Assembly: GCF_024448955.1 (NCBI RefSeq)
Contig: NZ_JAMOIH010000004.1
Coordinates: 186,001-250,000 of the forward strand
Source of the DNA: Stutzerimonas stutzeri
GTDB taxonomy: Bacteria; Pseudomonadota; Gammaproteobacteria; Pseudomonadales; Pseudomonadaceae
Direction: 5' to 3'
Length of the DNA: 64,000 bases
In this document: one piece after another, positions 54,844 to 63,713 of the stretch
Numbering within the stretch: position 1 is the first letter of the stretch
How the letters are laid out: the number at the start of each line of letters is the position of its first letter
Made by a program: the position numbers and the translations under genes
Notes under the pieces: model-generated
What the model was told of the DNA's origin: nothing
What the model saw: only the letters and a program-made list of their open reading frames with translations
Databases searched by the model: none

Positions 54844-55599
54844 TCAGGCCGAGACGCCGCGCACCTGGCTTTCCAGTTCGGCTTTCAACCCTGCGTCGAG
54901 CTTGAGCTGACGGGCCAACTCGTCCAGGTAGGCACGTTCCATGAAATGCTCTTCGTCGACCATCAGCACACTGGCCAAATACATTTCCGAAGCCATTTCC
55001 GGCGTGGTGGCGGCGGCGGCTACCTCGACCGGATCCAGCGGTTTGTTCAGCTCCGTTTCCAGCCAGCGTTGCAGCTCGGGGTCGCCGGTCATCTGTGCGA
55101 ACTCGGCCTCGATCATCTTGCGCTCCTGATCGTCGACATGACCGTCAGCCTTGGCCGCGGCGACCAGCGCCCGGAGAATGCCGCGGCTGTGCTCTTCCAC
55201 CTGTTCTGGCGGCAGCCGATCGACCGTCTTCGGCTCGGCCTGCGCGGTGCTCGTTCGCGCCGCGCCAGCCTGCTGCGCCTGCCAGTTGCCATAGGCCTTG
55301 TAGGCCAGCATGCCGAGCGCGGCCAAGCCGCCGTAAGTGACTGCCTTACCGCCCAGGCGGCGCCCGCTCTTGCTTCCCAGCAACATCCCAAGTGCTCCGG
55401 CCGCCATCGCGCCACGCCCGCCACTGCCGCCACTGCCGCCACCTAGAATCCCACCGAGGGAACCACCCGCTCCCGAGAGAATGCCACCGAGCGAACCGCT
55501 GCCCCCGGGATTCGATTGCCGCGAAATCGATCCCTGCTGCTTCTGCAGCAGGTCCTGACCGGACTTAAGCAACTGATCGAGCAAACCGCTGGTTTTCAT
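54844..55599 (-). CDS. yebE: YebE-like tellurite-resistance-fold protein (DUF533)
   Basis: A 251-residue protein. N-terminal helix ([18 protein letters not shown]), then a Gly- and Ser-rich low-complexity stretch (about 25-60; [20 protein letters not shown]), then a hydrophobic helix ([17 protein letters not shown]), and a C-terminal DUF533/TerB-like helical domain ([22 protein letters not shown] with an acidic loop). This order matches YebE. The start at 55599 has AGGAG upstream. Probably inner-membrane associated; function unknown, though enterobacterial yebE is linked to envelope stress. Confidence 0.83.
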   Translation of the reverse strand: MKTSGLLDQLLKSGQDLLQKQQGSISRQSNPGGSGSLGGILSGAGGSLGGILGGGSGGSGGRGAMAAGALGMLLGSKSGRRLGGKAVTYGGLAALGMLAYKAYGNWQAQQAGAARTSTAQAEPKTVDRLPPEQVEEHSRGILRALVAAAKADGHVDDQERKMIEAEFAQMTGDPELQRWLETELNKPLDPVEVAAAATTPEMASEMYLASVLMVDEEHFMERAYLDELARQLKLDAGLKAELESQVRGVSA

Positions 55600-55631
55600 G
55601 AGTGTCTCCTGCAAAAAAGAATGAACCGGAT

Positions 55632-56741
55632 TCAATCGAGCGAATCGGGAACCTGCCGAATCGGCGTATTTCGATGGGCGGCGCGCACGTATTGCGCAGG
55701 CCACGGCACTGAGTTGTCACGCAGATCTTCGGCGGCATGCAGCGGCCAGTAGGGATCGCGCAACAACTCGCGGGCCAGCAGGATCAAATCGGCCTGCCCG
55801 GTGCGCAGAATGTGCTCGGCCTGGACCGCCTCGGTAATCATCCCGACCGTACCGGTGGCGATACCCGCCTCGCGTCGGACCTGTTCGGCGAACTGCGTCT
55901 GGTAACCGGGTCCAACTGGAATCTCGGCATTGACGGCGGTGCCGCCAGAAGACACGTCGATCAGATCCACGCCTACGGCTTTCAGGCGGCGGGCCAGTTC
56001 GACGGTTTCTTCGGGGTTCCAGCCGTCCTGAACCCAGTCGGTGGCGGACAAGCGAACGAACAACGGCAACTCTTCCGGCCACACGCTTCTCACCGCCTGA
56101 GTCACTTCCAGTAGCAGTCGAATGCGGTTGTCGAACGAGCCGCCGTAGCCATCCTGGCGCTGGTTGGACAAAGGCGACAGGAACTGATGCAGCAGATAGC
56201 CGTGGGCGGCATGCACTTCGGCGACCTTGAAACCCGCCGCCAGCGCGCGTTCAGCGGCGCGTACAAAGGCCTGAATGACACCCATGATCCCCATCTCGTC
56301 CAGCGCAGTAGGCACAGCATGCTCCGGATCGAAGGCGATGGTGGACGGTCCGACCGGCATCCAGCCGCCAGCAGCGATCGGAACGCTGCCGTGCCGCCCC
56401 AGCCAAGGCTGCCAGGTGCTCGCCTTGCGTCCGGCATGGGCCAGCTGAATCCCGGCAACCGAGCCTTGAGCATGGATGAAACGCGTGATTCGGCGCAGCG
56501 GCTCGACATGGTCGTCAGACCAGATGCCGAGATCTTCCGGCGAAATACGCCCGTCGGCGGTAACGGCGGTCGCCTCGATGATGACCAGGCCCGCACCGCC
56601 TACCGCGCGGCTACCCAGATGCACCAGATGCCAGTCGTTGGCCATACCGGCCTTGGCCGAATATTGGCACATGGGCGAAACAGCAATGCGGTTGGGCAAC
56701 GTCAACTGGCGCAGAGTGAGTGGTTGGAAAAGCTGTGTCAT
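55632..56741 (-). CDS. NADH:flavin oxidoreductase of the Old Yellow Enzyme family (XenA/YqjM-like)
   Basis: A 369-residue FMN-dependent ene-reductase. SPMCQYSAKAGMANDWHLVHLGSRAVGGAGLVIIEATAV carries the reactive Cys (residue 24, PMC) and typical thermophilic-like OYE features shared with P. putida XenA and B. subtilis YqjM. FMN and substrate His/His pattern in GFKVAEVHAAHGYLLHQFLSPLSNQR; YGGSFDNRIRLLLE, and LARELLRDPYWPLHAA at the end. It probably reduces electrophilic alkenes or nitro compounds. It stands alone and is divergent from no close gene. Confidence 0.92.
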   Translation of the reverse strand: MTQLFQPLTLRQLTLPNRIAVSPMCQYSAKAGMANDWHLVHLGSRAVGGAGLVIIEATAVTADGRISPEDLGIWSDDHVEPLRRITRFIHAQGSVAGIQLAHAGRKASTWQPWLGRHGSVPIAAGGWMPVGPSTIAFDPEHAVPTALDEMGIMGVIQAFVRAAERALAAGFKVAEVHAAHGYLLHQFLSPLSNQRQDGYGGSFDNRIRLLLEVTQAVRSVWPEELPLFVRLSATDWVQDGWNPEETVELARRLKAVGVDLIDVSSGGTAVNAEIPVGPGYQTQFAEQVRREAGIATGTVGMITEAVQAEHILRTGQADLILLARELLRDPYWPLHAAEDLRDNSVPWPAQYVRAAHRNTPIRQVPDSLD

Positions 56742-57201
56742 GGAAACCTCGACTGCGTTGGATGCGGGTTGGACATCCCTCAGTACAGACTGTTTCGACG
56801 ATCTTGCCTGGTCACGGCTGCGCTTGGCGTATGAATCGGTGACGGCGTGTTGCGAGGTTGATGGTGGACTGGATGTGGCTGTGGGCTAGAAGCGCATGCG
56901 TGTTTGGAGTGGCTCTGCGTAGTGGGTGCCACGTTCCCCTCACCCCAGCCCTCTCCCCGGTGGGGCGAGGGAGCTAGATCGGTGTTGTTTCGAGCGGCTG
57001 CGTGCTTAGCCTGACTCTGCTGGAGCCGTCGTTTCGCGTGAGGGCAATTTATGCGGCTGCCTTACTGCCTTGATTCGGTCCAACGCTATAGGTCATGCGA
57101 ATTCGGACCAGTCCCCTCCCCTGAGGGAGAGGGCTAGGGTGAGGGGGAAAGGTCGTCACTACACCCAGGCGGCGGATGCCCCACGCATCAAAACGCAACA
57201 C
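56742..57201. other. Intergenic gap with an inverted pair of pyrimidine-rich repeats
   Basis: This 460-bp gap between the OYE gene start and the recJ stop contains repeat arms at 56934-56958 and 57125-57148, separated by about 165 bp. No coding frame or tRNA is visible; the OYE promoter should lie in the left part. Confidence 0.5.
56934..57148. repeat. Inverted CCCTCACCCYAGCCCTCTCCC repeat pair
   Basis: ttcccctcaccccagccctc then tcccc at 56934-56958; the reverse complement gggagagggctagggtgagg then ggga at 57125-57148. The arms match with one or two differences. This unit is a frequent dispersed intergenic repeat in pseudomonads. Here two copies face each other. Confidence 0.6.
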
Positions 57202-58917
57202 TCAACGCGCCGCGATATGCGCGACCAACAACTGCACGCTTTCCCGCCCGCGAAATTCGTTCACGTCCAGTTTGTAAGCCAAATCCGCCCAGCGCACGTT
57301 GGGGTTAGGCCAGAGATCGCGATCAATGTTGAAAGCGATGCCATCGAGGGTCACTGAACCACACTCGCTCTTGAGCATCATTTTCAGGTGCCGCTCGCCC
57401 ACCAAGCGTTGCTGTACCAGCTGAAACACGCCATGGAACATCGGCTCGGGAAAATGCTGACCCCAGGGCCCTGCATTGCGTAGCGCCTTGGCTAGCTCCA
57501 GATGAAATTCTTCGATGCTGAGCTGACCATCGGTCAGCAATCGACCGGTGAGGTCGTCCTCGCACAACTGGCGCCGAACCTCGGTATCGAACGCCGCCGC
57601 AAAGGTGTCGAAGTTGGCTTGCGGCAACGACAGACCGGCCGCCATCGCATGGCCGCCAAACTTGCTGATCAGACCAGGATGGCGCGCTGCGACTGCATCC
57701 AGCGCATCGCGAATATGGAAGCCCGGCACCGAACGCGCCGAGCCTTTCAGAATCCCTTCTCCCGCATCGGCGAAGGCAATCGTTGGCCGGTGATAGCGCT
57801 CTTTCAGCCGCGAAGCGAGGATGCCGATGACACCCTGGTGCCAATCCGGCTCGAACAGACAAAGGCCGAACGGCATATCGTCGTGCGGCAAATCCTTGAG
57901 CTGCGCCAGCGCCTCGCGCTGCATGCCCTGCTCGATGCCCTTGCGGTCCTGGTTGAGCTGGTCGAGCTGCACGGCCATGTCGCGCGCCAGTGCTTCGTCT
58001 TCGCAAAGCAGACATTCGATGCCCAGCGCCATGTCGTCCAGGCGCCCCGCCGCGTTCAGCCGTGGGCCGAGGATGAAACCAAGATCGGTTGAAGTAATGC
58101 GCTTGTGGTCACGTCCGGCGACGTCCAGAATCGCACGCAAGCCCGGCCGCGCCCGCCCCGCTCGGATCCGTGCCAAGCCTTGATGTACCAGGATGCGGTT
58201 GTTGGCATCCAAAGGAACCACGTCGGCGACGCTGCCCAGCGCCACCAGATCCAGCAGCTCGGCCAGGTTCGGCTCGGCCCAACCATTGCGGTTGAACCAA
58301 CCCTTTTCACGCAGCGCCGCGCGTAGAGCCAACAGCACGTAGAAGATCACCCCGACGCCAGCGATGCACTTGCTGGGGAACGCGCATTCCGGCTGGTTGG
58401 GATTGACGATGGCATCGGCCGTCGGTAGCTCATGGCCCGGCAAGTGATGGTCGGTCACCAGCACCTTGAGCCCTGCCGCCTTGGCCGCAGCCACGCCGTC
58501 CACGCTGGAAATGCCGTTGTCCACCGTCACCAGCAGATCGGGCTGACGCTCGAGCGCCACGGCAACGATCTCCGGCGTCAGTCCGTAGCCATATTCGAAG
58601 CGATTGGGGACGAGATAATCCACATGCGCCGCACCCAGCTGGCGCAAGCCGAGCACGCCAACCGTGCTGGCGGTGGCTCCGTCGGCGTCGAAATCGCCGA
58701 CGAACAGAATACGCTGACGCAGCTCAAGCGCCTCGACCAATAGCGACACGGCCCCATCGATGCCCTTCAATTGGCTGTAGGGAATCAGCTGCGCCAGACC
58801 CTTGTCCAGTTCGGCCACCGACTGTACGCCGCGCGCCGCATACAGGCGCGTCAGCAGAGGCGGCAGGTCGCCCAGGTCAGGCAGGGTCGCAGGCAAGGAT
58901 CGGTGTTCTATACGCAT
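57202..58917 (-). CDS. recJ: Single-stranded-DNA-specific exonuclease RecJ
   Basis: A 571-residue 5-prime to 3-prime exonuclease of the DHH phosphoesterase family, acting in recombination and mismatch repair. Motif I is VGDFDADGATAS (D75, D77, D79), then TVDNGISS (D133), the namesake DHH in LVTDHHLPGHE (D156-H158), and the DHHA1-type GGHAMAAGLSL. Length fits the family (about 570). The start at 58917 matches the typical N-terminus MRIEHRSLP. It precedes nothing on its own strand downstream for 460 bases and follows yaeQ. Confidence 0.97.
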   Translation of the reverse strand: MRIEHRSLPATLPDLGDLPPLLTRLYAARGVQSVAELDKGLAQLIPYSQLKGIDGAVSLLVEALELRQRILFVGDFDADGATASTVGVLGLRQLGAAHVDYLVPNRFEYGYGLTPEIVAVALERQPDLLVTVDNGISSVDGVAAAKAAGLKVLVTDHHLPGHELPTADAIVNPNQPECAFPSKCIAGVGVIFYVLLALRAALREKGWFNRNGWAEPNLAELLDLVALGSVADVVPLDANNRILVHQGLARIRAGRARPGLRAILDVAGRDHKRITSTDLGFILGPRLNAAGRLDDMALGIECLLCEDEALARDMAVQLDQLNQDRKGIEQGMQREALAQLKDLPHDDMPFGLCLFEPDWHQGVIGILASRLKERYHRPTIAFADAGEGILKGSARSVPGFHIRDALDAVAARHPGLISKFGGHAMAAGLSLPQANFDTFAAAFDTEVRRQLCEDDLTGRLLTDGQLSIEEFHLELAKALRNAGPWGQHFPEPMFHGVFQLVQQRLVGERHLKMMLKSECGSVTLDGIAFNIDRDLWPNPNVRWADLAYKLDVNEFRGRESVQLLVAHIAAR

Positions 58918-58949
58918 TTTCGGTCAACAACTCGAAGGGGCAGGAAAAC

Positions 58950-59489
58950 TCAACGCTCGCCGAGCAGCCATTGCAGGGAAACTTCGAACTGGCCGCGCTC
59001 GTCGGTGATGAACAGGGTGCCGTCACTGATCATCACGCCCCACTGGAGGCTGCGCGGCAGGTCCTTGACCAGCTCGGCGAGACTGTCCGACTCGATGGCA
59101 GCGATGGACAGGTTCTTCAACCCCTTCACCGCATCGACCACCTTGCCCTGCCAGACCCGCAGGTTGCCGTAGGCCACCAGACTGACACGCTCGGCACGCC
59201 GGGAGCACCAAGTCAGGCGTTCGGCATCCGGTTGGCCGACTTCAATCCAGTGCAGCACGCGGCCATCCAGGCTCTTTTCCCACAGCGCCGGCTCGTCCAC
59301 ATCGGAAAGCCCTCGGCCGAAGGCCAGCTGCTCGCTGTACCACAGCGCATAGGCGATCAACCGGATACCCAGGCGCTCCTCGGTTTCGGACGGATGACGC
59401 GCCACGGTGAAGCGCAGGTTTTCGTAAACGCCGCGATCGAGATCGGTCAGGTTGAGTTCGACCTTATAGGGAGTCGCTTGCAGGGCCAT
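58950..59489 (-). CDS. yaeQ: YaeQ family protein
   Basis: A 179-residue soluble protein matching YaeQ, whose fold resembles PD-(D/E)XK nucleases. Features: MALQATPYKVELNLTDLDRG, LTFSRHP-like FTVARHPSETEERLGIRLIAYALWY, DEPALWEKSLDGRVLHWIEVGQPDAERLTW. The Glu/Asp and Lys-like residues needed for nuclease activity are partly present, but the activity of YaeQ is unproven. It lies 32 bases upstream of recJ on the same strand and may be co-transcribed. Confidence 0.92.
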   Translation of the reverse strand: MALQATPYKVELNLTDLDRGVYENLRFTVARHPSETEERLGIRLIAYALWYSEQLAFGRGLSDVDEPALWEKSLDGRVLHWIEVGQPDAERLTWCSRRAERVSLVAYGNLRVWQGKVVDAVKGLKNLSIAAIESDSLAELVKDLPRSLQWGVMISDGTLFITDERGQFEVSLQWLLGER

Positions 59490-59548
59490 GGGAGCGTCAC
59501 CTGGAAAAAGGGGCGCAGTCTAGCAAACCGCGGCGGCAGGCTGCTGGC

Positions 59549-59791
59549 TTAACAGGCTGTTGGAAAACGTAGGCGAGGCAGGCAAGACAAGCGCAACGAC
59601 CAACGGAGTAACAGCCGCAGTGGCCCGAAGGGTGAGCGTAGCGAATCACGCGGAGTTTAGTGGTCTAAATGAGCAGTACTCACTTCGTTCGCCCTCCGGG
59701 CCGCGCTGAAGCGCGTTAGCCGCGAGCGGCTTGCCGAGTCTGTTTTTAACGCAGTATTGCCAACGCAGGTAGTTTTCCAGCGGCCTGTTAA
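59549..59791. mobile_element. MITE-like element with 19-bp terminal inverted repeats
   Basis: The left end TAACAGGCTGTTGGAAAAC (from 59550) and the inverted right end (TAACAGGCCGCTGGAAAAC read from 59790 inward) match in 17 of 19 positions, bounded by TTAA on both sides. Between them are 200 bp without a transposase; an open frame of about 60 codons on the minus strand looks accidental. The right end includes the stop codon (TAA) of the diguanylate cyclase gene. A non-autonomous transposable element (MITE) is the simplest reading; TTAA may be its target duplication. Confidence 0.7.
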
Positions 59792-60927
59792 ATGGCCACC
59801 CGGACACAATTACGCCCCGTCGCCTTGGCCTCATAAAGGGCCCGATCTGCCTCGCCCATCAGGCGGTCGAGGCTGTAGCCGGCACGCGTCGTATCACTCA
59901 CACCAATGCTGACACTGAGGATGCCGGACTGACTGAATGGCAAGTTGGCGAACTCGCTGCGGATACGCTCGGCCACGTCGCGGGCGACCTGGGCATTGGC
60001 ATCCGCCAGCAGGCAGGCGAATTCTTCACCGCCTATTCGCCCGAAGACATCCTGCCGGCGCATGCGCGACTTCATTACCTGACAAAAGCTGATCAGCGCA
60101 TGGTCGCCGACCTTGTGGCCAAAGGTGTCATTGAGGCGCTTGAACTGGTCTAGGTCGCAGAGCAGCAGCGTCACCTGCTGTCCGGCGTCGCGACAACGCA
60201 GCAACAGCCGCTCGCCATGCTCGACGAAGGCCCGCCGATTGCCGATTCCAGTCAACGGATCGCTGAGCGACGCCTGGCGATGCTCCAACTCGGCCCGCTC
60301 GCGCACCATCGCCAGCGTCACGAAGGCGATGCCCACCGCGTAGAGCATGGTTTCGAAGATCACCAGAGCGAAGAAATTGAACTGCCCGGACGCCTCGAAG
60401 GGACGGCCATGATCTAATGGGATACGCAAGGTATAGACCGCAATATGTACCGCCATCAGCACCAGGGCCGGATGCAGGGACACCTGTATCACCTGCCGGC
60501 TACGCCACAGTTCCGCCATGGCCAGGCCTATATAAATGATGGTGAACAGCGACAGCGTAGCGATCCGCAACCGCAGCGCATCCGCTTCGAAGAAGGCCGG
60601 AAAAAGACAGAGACCCGCCCAGATCAGCGGAGCAGCAACGATCCCTTGCCAGTGCGGCTGGCGACCAGCGAACACGCGCATCGCCGTCCAATTGAAGGCC
60701 AGCGCCAGCACCAACAGCGAGTTACCCAAGACGATGGGCACCCAGTCGATGCCCATATTGCGCAGCGCACCCAGCGCCGTGGAGACGACGCCGAGAAAAA
60801 GCGTCAGGCAGAGATAACCGAGCGTCGGCTCGCGACGGCCGCTACGCCAGGCCAGGAACATCAGGAGCGCCACCAGCAGCATCACATAGATGTCGGCGAC
60901 GATGAGGGTTGGGACGCTTAACTGCAT
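59788..60927 (-). CDS. Membrane-bound diguanylate cyclase (GGDEF)
   Basis: A 379-residue protein. The first 205 residues form six or seven membrane helices (YVMLLVALLMFLAWR, LFLGVVSTALGAL, through MLYAVGIAFVTLAMV). The GGDEF domain (about 215-379) has an intact active site GGEEF at 299-303 and the inhibitory I-site RxxD at R290-D293, so it should synthesise c-di-GMP with product inhibition. DPLTGIGNRRAF and DLDQFKRLNDTFGHKVGD are normal. The stop codon lies within a MITE end, so the last residues (CVRVAI) may be altered. The signal sensed is unknown. Confidence 0.93.
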   Translation of the reverse strand: MQLSVPTLIVADIYVMLLVALLMFLAWRSGRREPTLGYLCLTLFLGVVSTALGALRNMGIDWVPIVLGNSLLVLALAFNWTAMRVFAGRQPHWQGIVAAPLIWAGLCLFPAFFEADALRLRIATLSLFTIIYIGLAMAELWRSRQVIQVSLHPALVLMAVHIAVYTLRIPLDHGRPFEASGQFNFFALVIFETMLYAVGIAFVTLAMVRERAELEHRQASLSDPLTGIGNRRAFVEHGERLLLRCRDAGQQVTLLLCDLDQFKRLNDTFGHKVGDHALISFCQVMKSRMRRQDVFGRIGGEEFACLLADANAQVARDVAERIRSEFANLPFSQSGILSVSIGVSDTTRAGYSLDRLMGEADRALYEAKATGRNCVRVAI

Positions 60928-61078
60928 GGTGGCACCGGCCTAGCGCCCACCCCGGTCGATCGACCCGGATTCTAAAGCGCGAAGAACTTCGCAATTTTAG
61001 CGACTCGCCATAGCAATGTCCTGCGATCGGGGAAGCAAAAAACTGACCGTTGAGTAAAAACCGCTCGACCGAGATGCT

Positions 61079-61107
61079 TTGACAATCATTCTCATTCTGT
61101 TTAGCAT
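61079..61107 (+). promoter_or_regulatory. bfd: bfd promoter with Fur box
   Basis: TTGACA (61079-61084) and TAGCAT (61102-61107), spaced by 17 bases, look like a sigma-70 promoter. GACAATCATTCTCATTCTG (61081-61099) matches the Fur box in 13 of 19 positions and covers the -35 and spacer, so bfd should be repressed by iron-loaded Fur and induced under iron starvation. Confidence 0.75.
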
Positions 61108-61140
61108 CGCAGACATCAACAGGCTCAACGGGTAGTTCTT

Positions 61141-61359
61141 ATGTACGTCTGTCTTTGCCAGGGTGTAACCGACGGTCAGATCCGTGACGCCATTTACGAA
61201 GGTTGCTGCAGCTATCGTGAAGTGCGTGAAGCTACGGGCGTAGCGACTCAATGCGGGAAATGCGCCTGCGTCGCCAAGCAGGTCGTTCGCGAAACCTTGA
61301 GCGATATCCAGAGCGCCAACGCCTCCCTTGCCTATCCGGTCGGCTTCGCACCCGCCTGA
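61141..61359 (+). CDS. bfd: Bacterioferritin-associated ferredoxin Bfd
   Basis: A 72-residue [2Fe-2S] protein. The cluster Cys are C4, C6, C38 and C41 (MYVCLCQG and ATQCGKCAC), as in E. coli and P. aeruginosa Bfd. It binds bacterioferritin near the heme and passes electrons to release stored iron. Further Cys at 22, 23 and 43. The Fur-box promoter upstream fits its role in iron mobilisation. A strong terminator separates it from bfr. Confidence 0.97.
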   Translation: MYVCLCQGVTDGQIRDAIYEGCCSYREVREATGVATQCGKCACVAKQVVRETLSDIQSANASLAYPVGFAPA

Positions 61360-61379
61360 TACAAATTAGTTTTCCCGAG

Positions 61380-61404
61380 CCGGGCATCTGCCCGGCTTTT
61401 TTCT
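61380..61404 (+). terminator. Terminator between bfd and bfr
   Basis: GCCGGGC/GCCCGGC is a perfect 7-bp stem with an ATCT loop, followed by TTTTTTC. It lies 20 bases after bfd, so bfr is probably transcribed separately, consistent with opposite iron regulation. Confidence 0.93.
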
Positions 61405-61556
61405 GCCTGCAAATCAAGACGTTGCTATCGAGTCGCGGAACAGACTTATTCTTATTCCGGTTTACCCTTTAACATTCAATGACTTAGGTTTGACAGGACC
61501 TATGTTCGTGGCCAGACTGCGCGCAATACGCACATGATTCGACGCAGGACACCGAC

Positions 61557-62027
61557 ATGAAAGGCGACAAGCTAGTCATCCAGCACCTGAACAAAATCCT
61601 CGGCAACGAACTGGTCGCTATCAACCAGTACTTTTTGCATGCCCGCATGTACGAAGACTGGGGGCTGGGCAAGCTCGGCAAGCACGAGTACGAAGAGTCC
61701 ATCGACGAGATGAAGCATGCGGACAAGCTGATCAAGCGCATCCTCTTTCTCGAAGGCCTGCCCAACCTGCAGGACCTGGGCAAGCTGCTGATCGGCGAAA
61801 ACACCCGTGAAATGCTCGATTGCGACCTCAAGCTGGAACAGGGCGGCGTGCAGGATCTCAAGGTCGCCATCGCCTACTGCGAAAGCGTCGGCGACTACGG
61901 TAGCCGCGAATTGCTTGAAGACATTCTTGAGTCAGAGGAAGAGCACATCGACTGGCTAGAAACCCAGCTGAGTCTCATCGATAAGGTCGGCATGGAAAAT
62001 TACCTGCAGTCCCAGATGGACGAGTAA
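61557..62027 (+). CDS. bfr: Bacterioferritin Bfr
   Basis: A 156-residue heme-containing ferritin (24-mer cage). The heme-ligand Met is M52, and all ferroxidase ligands are present: E18, E51, H54, E94, E127, H130. It oxidises Fe(II) and stores it as a ferric core; iron is released through Bfd. It probably has its own promoter in 61405-61556; the GCAGGAC ahead of the ATG is a modest ribosome-binding site. I see no clear Fur box there. Confidence 0.97.
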   Translation: MKGDKLVIQHLNKILGNELVAINQYFLHARMYEDWGLGKLGKHEYEESIDEMKHADKLIKRILFLEGLPNLQDLGKLLIGENTREMLDCDLKLEQGGVQDLKVAIAYCESVGDYGSRELLEDILESEEEHIDWLETQLSLIDKVGMENYLQSQMDE

Positions 62028-62043
62028 CTCATCCTTATGCTGT

Positions 62044-62075
62044 AAAAAGCGGGAGCCATCGGCTCTCGTTTTCGT
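62044..62075 (+). terminator. bfr: Terminator after bfr
   Basis: AAAAGCGGGAGCC-atc-GGCTCTCGTTTT forms a hairpin with one G-T pair and a T-rich tail, 17 bases after the bfr stop. Confidence 0.75.
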
Positions 62076-62154
62076 TTTGGCGCAGGCCCCCAAGACTTGT
62101 CCGGTGGCGATACCGAAGCTTCCAGCGCCTCGAAATACAGAGTTGCAGCCACAA

Positions 62155-62178
62155 AAAACCCGCCGTTTGGCGGGTTTT
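62155..62178 (-). terminator. grxD: Terminator of grxD
   Basis: AAAACCCGCC/GGCGGGTTTT is a perfect 10-bp stem with a GTTT loop and A/T runs at both ends, 16 bases beyond the grxD stop. It is convergent with the bfr terminator. Confidence 0.9.
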
Positions 62179-62193
62179 GACAACGCGTCGCGA

Positions 62194-62520
62194 TCAGGCG
62201 CCGGCTTTTTCCACAGCCTGCTTGATCAGCGGCTGCAGCTCGCCCTTCTCGAACATCTCGAGGATGATGTCGCTGCCCCCGACCAGCTCGCCATCGACCC
62301 ACAGCTGGGGGAAGGTCGGCCAGTTGGCGTACTTCGGCAAGTTGGCGCGAATCTCTGGATTCTGCAGGATGTCGACGTAAGCGAACTTCTCGCCGCAGCC
62401 CATAACGGCCTGTGTCGCACGGGCGGAAAAGCCGCACTGCGGCGCGTTGGGCGAGCCTTTCATGTACAGCAGCACCGGATTCTTTTCGATCTGCTCTTTG
62501 ATGGTTTCGATGATATCCAT
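62194..62520 (-). CDS. grxD: Monothiol glutaredoxin Grx4 (GrxD)
   Basis: A 108-residue monothiol glutaredoxin with the CGFS active site (C29 in NAPQCGFSARA), which binds and carries [2Fe-2S] clusters with glutathione. Other marks are ETIKEQIEKNPVLLYMKG, NWPTFPQLWVDGELVGGSDII. No second Cys in the CxxS motif. It probably supports iron-sulphur transfer, in keeping with bfr and bfd next to it. ATG at 62520. It is divergent from argF. Confidence 0.97.
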   Translation of the reverse strand: MDIIETIKEQIEKNPVLLYMKGSPNAPQCGFSARATQAVMGCGEKFAYVDILQNPEIRANLPKYANWPTFPQLWVDGELVGGSDIILEMFEKGELQPLIKQAVEKAGA

Positions 62521-62570
62521 GGGGCACCTCGGCTAGTCACGGTTGGCGCGCATTGTACAGAACAGCGCCA

Positions 62571-62599
62571 TAAAAGCCGAGTCGCGGGCTCGGCTTTTA
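62571..62599. terminator. Strong terminator-like hairpin in the grxD-argF divergent gap
   Basis: TAAAAGCCGAG/CTCGGCTTTTA is a perfect 11-bp stem (62571-62581, 62589-62599) with a 7-base loop and T-runs on both strands. It lies 50 bases upstream of grxD and 193 bases upstream of argF, where no protein gene ends, so it may end a small RNA or act as leader attenuator. Confidence 0.8.
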
Positions 62600-62792
62600 T
62601 CCCCAATTGCTTGCGAACGTTCGCTTGTAGCCCGTATTTCTGGCGCGCCCAGGCCGATTTGCGCCCGCGAAGGCTTTCTGGATAAGATCGCGCCTTTCCC
62701 GTTTCGTCGCTTCCCGTGCGACCCCTGTCGTAGGCCTTCTCTTTTCTGTAGAAAACTCTCCGGCCTCGACTGCGGCAATAAAGGTAGTTGAT

Positions 62793-63713
62793 ATGAGCGC
62801 AAGACACTTTCTCTCACTGATGGATTGCACGTCCCAGGAGCTACTCGGCCTGGTCCGTCGCGGCATCGAGCTGAAGGATCTGCGCCAGCGCGGCATTCTG
62901 TTCGAGCCGCTGAAAAACCGCGTCTTGGGGATGATCTTCGAGAAGGCCTCGACACGGACCCGTTTGTCCTTCGAGGCCGGCATGATTCAACTCGGCGGCC
63001 AGGCGATCTTTCTTTCGCCCCGCGATACCCAACTGGGCCGCGGCGAGCCGGTCAGTGATTCGGCCATCGTCATGTCCAGCATGCTCGATGCGGTCATGAT
63101 CCGCACCTTTGCCCATGCCACGCTCACTGAGTTCGCCGCTCATTCAACGGTACCAGTCATCAATGGGCTGTCCGACGATTTGCATCCTTGTCAGTTGCTG
63201 GCCGACATGCAGACTTTCCACGAACACCGCGGCAGCATCACCGGCAAGACGGTAGCCTGGATCGGCGATGGCAATAATATGTGCAATTCCTATATGGAAG
63301 CGGCCATTCAGTTCGACTTTCAGCTGCGTATCGCCTGCCCCGAGGGCTACGAGCCCGAAGCCGAATTGCTGGCACAGGCCGGTGATCGCGTCCAGCTCGT
63401 CCGCGATCCGCGCGAAGCCGCCGCCGGCGCTCATCTAATCAGCACCGATGTCTGGGCGTCGATGGGACAGGAGGATGAAGTGGCCGCACGTATCGCCACC
63501 TTCCGCCCTTATCAGGTCGACCGTGCCCTACTTGACGTCGCCGCCGAAGACGTACTGTTCATGCACTGCCTGCCCGCCCATCGTGGTGAAGAGATCAGTC
63601 ACGACCTGCTCGACGATCCTCGTTCGGTAGCCTGGAACCAAGCCGAAAACCGCTTGCACGCTCAGAAGGCATTGCTTGAATTCCTTGTCGAGCCGGCCTA
63701 TCACCACGCATGA
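62793..63713 (+). CDS. argF: Ornithine carbamoyltransferase ArgF
   Basis: A 306-residue enzyme forming citrulline from ornithine and carbamoyl phosphate in arginine biosynthesis. Carbamoyl-phosphate motif STRTR at 53-57, HPCQ at 131-134, and the ornithine site [12 protein letters not shown] near 270. Length as expected for the anabolic type. ATG at 62793. Its stop overlaps the start of an ABC ATPase gene by four bases (ATGA), so both are probably co-transcribed. Confidence 0.97.
   Translation: MSARHFLSLMDCTSQELLGLVRRGIELKDLRQRGILFEPLKNRVLGMIFEKASTRTRLSFEAGMIQLGGQAIFLSPRDTQLGRGEPVSDSAIVMSSMLDAVMIRTFAHATLTEFAAHSTVPVINGLSDDLHPCQLLADMQTFHEHRGSITGKTVAWIGDGNNMCNSYMEAAIQFDFQLRIACPEGYEPEAELLAQAGDRVQLVRDPREAAAGAHLISTDVWASMGQEDEVAARIATFRPYQVDRALLDVAAEDVLFMHCLPAHRGEEISHDLLDDPRSVAWNQAENRLHAQKALLEFLVEPAYHHA

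Noticed and set aside
59646..59834. 62-codon minus-strand frame in the MITE
   Set aside because: It spans the element end and the cyclase stop, has no ribosome-binding site and no conserved domain; likely accidental.
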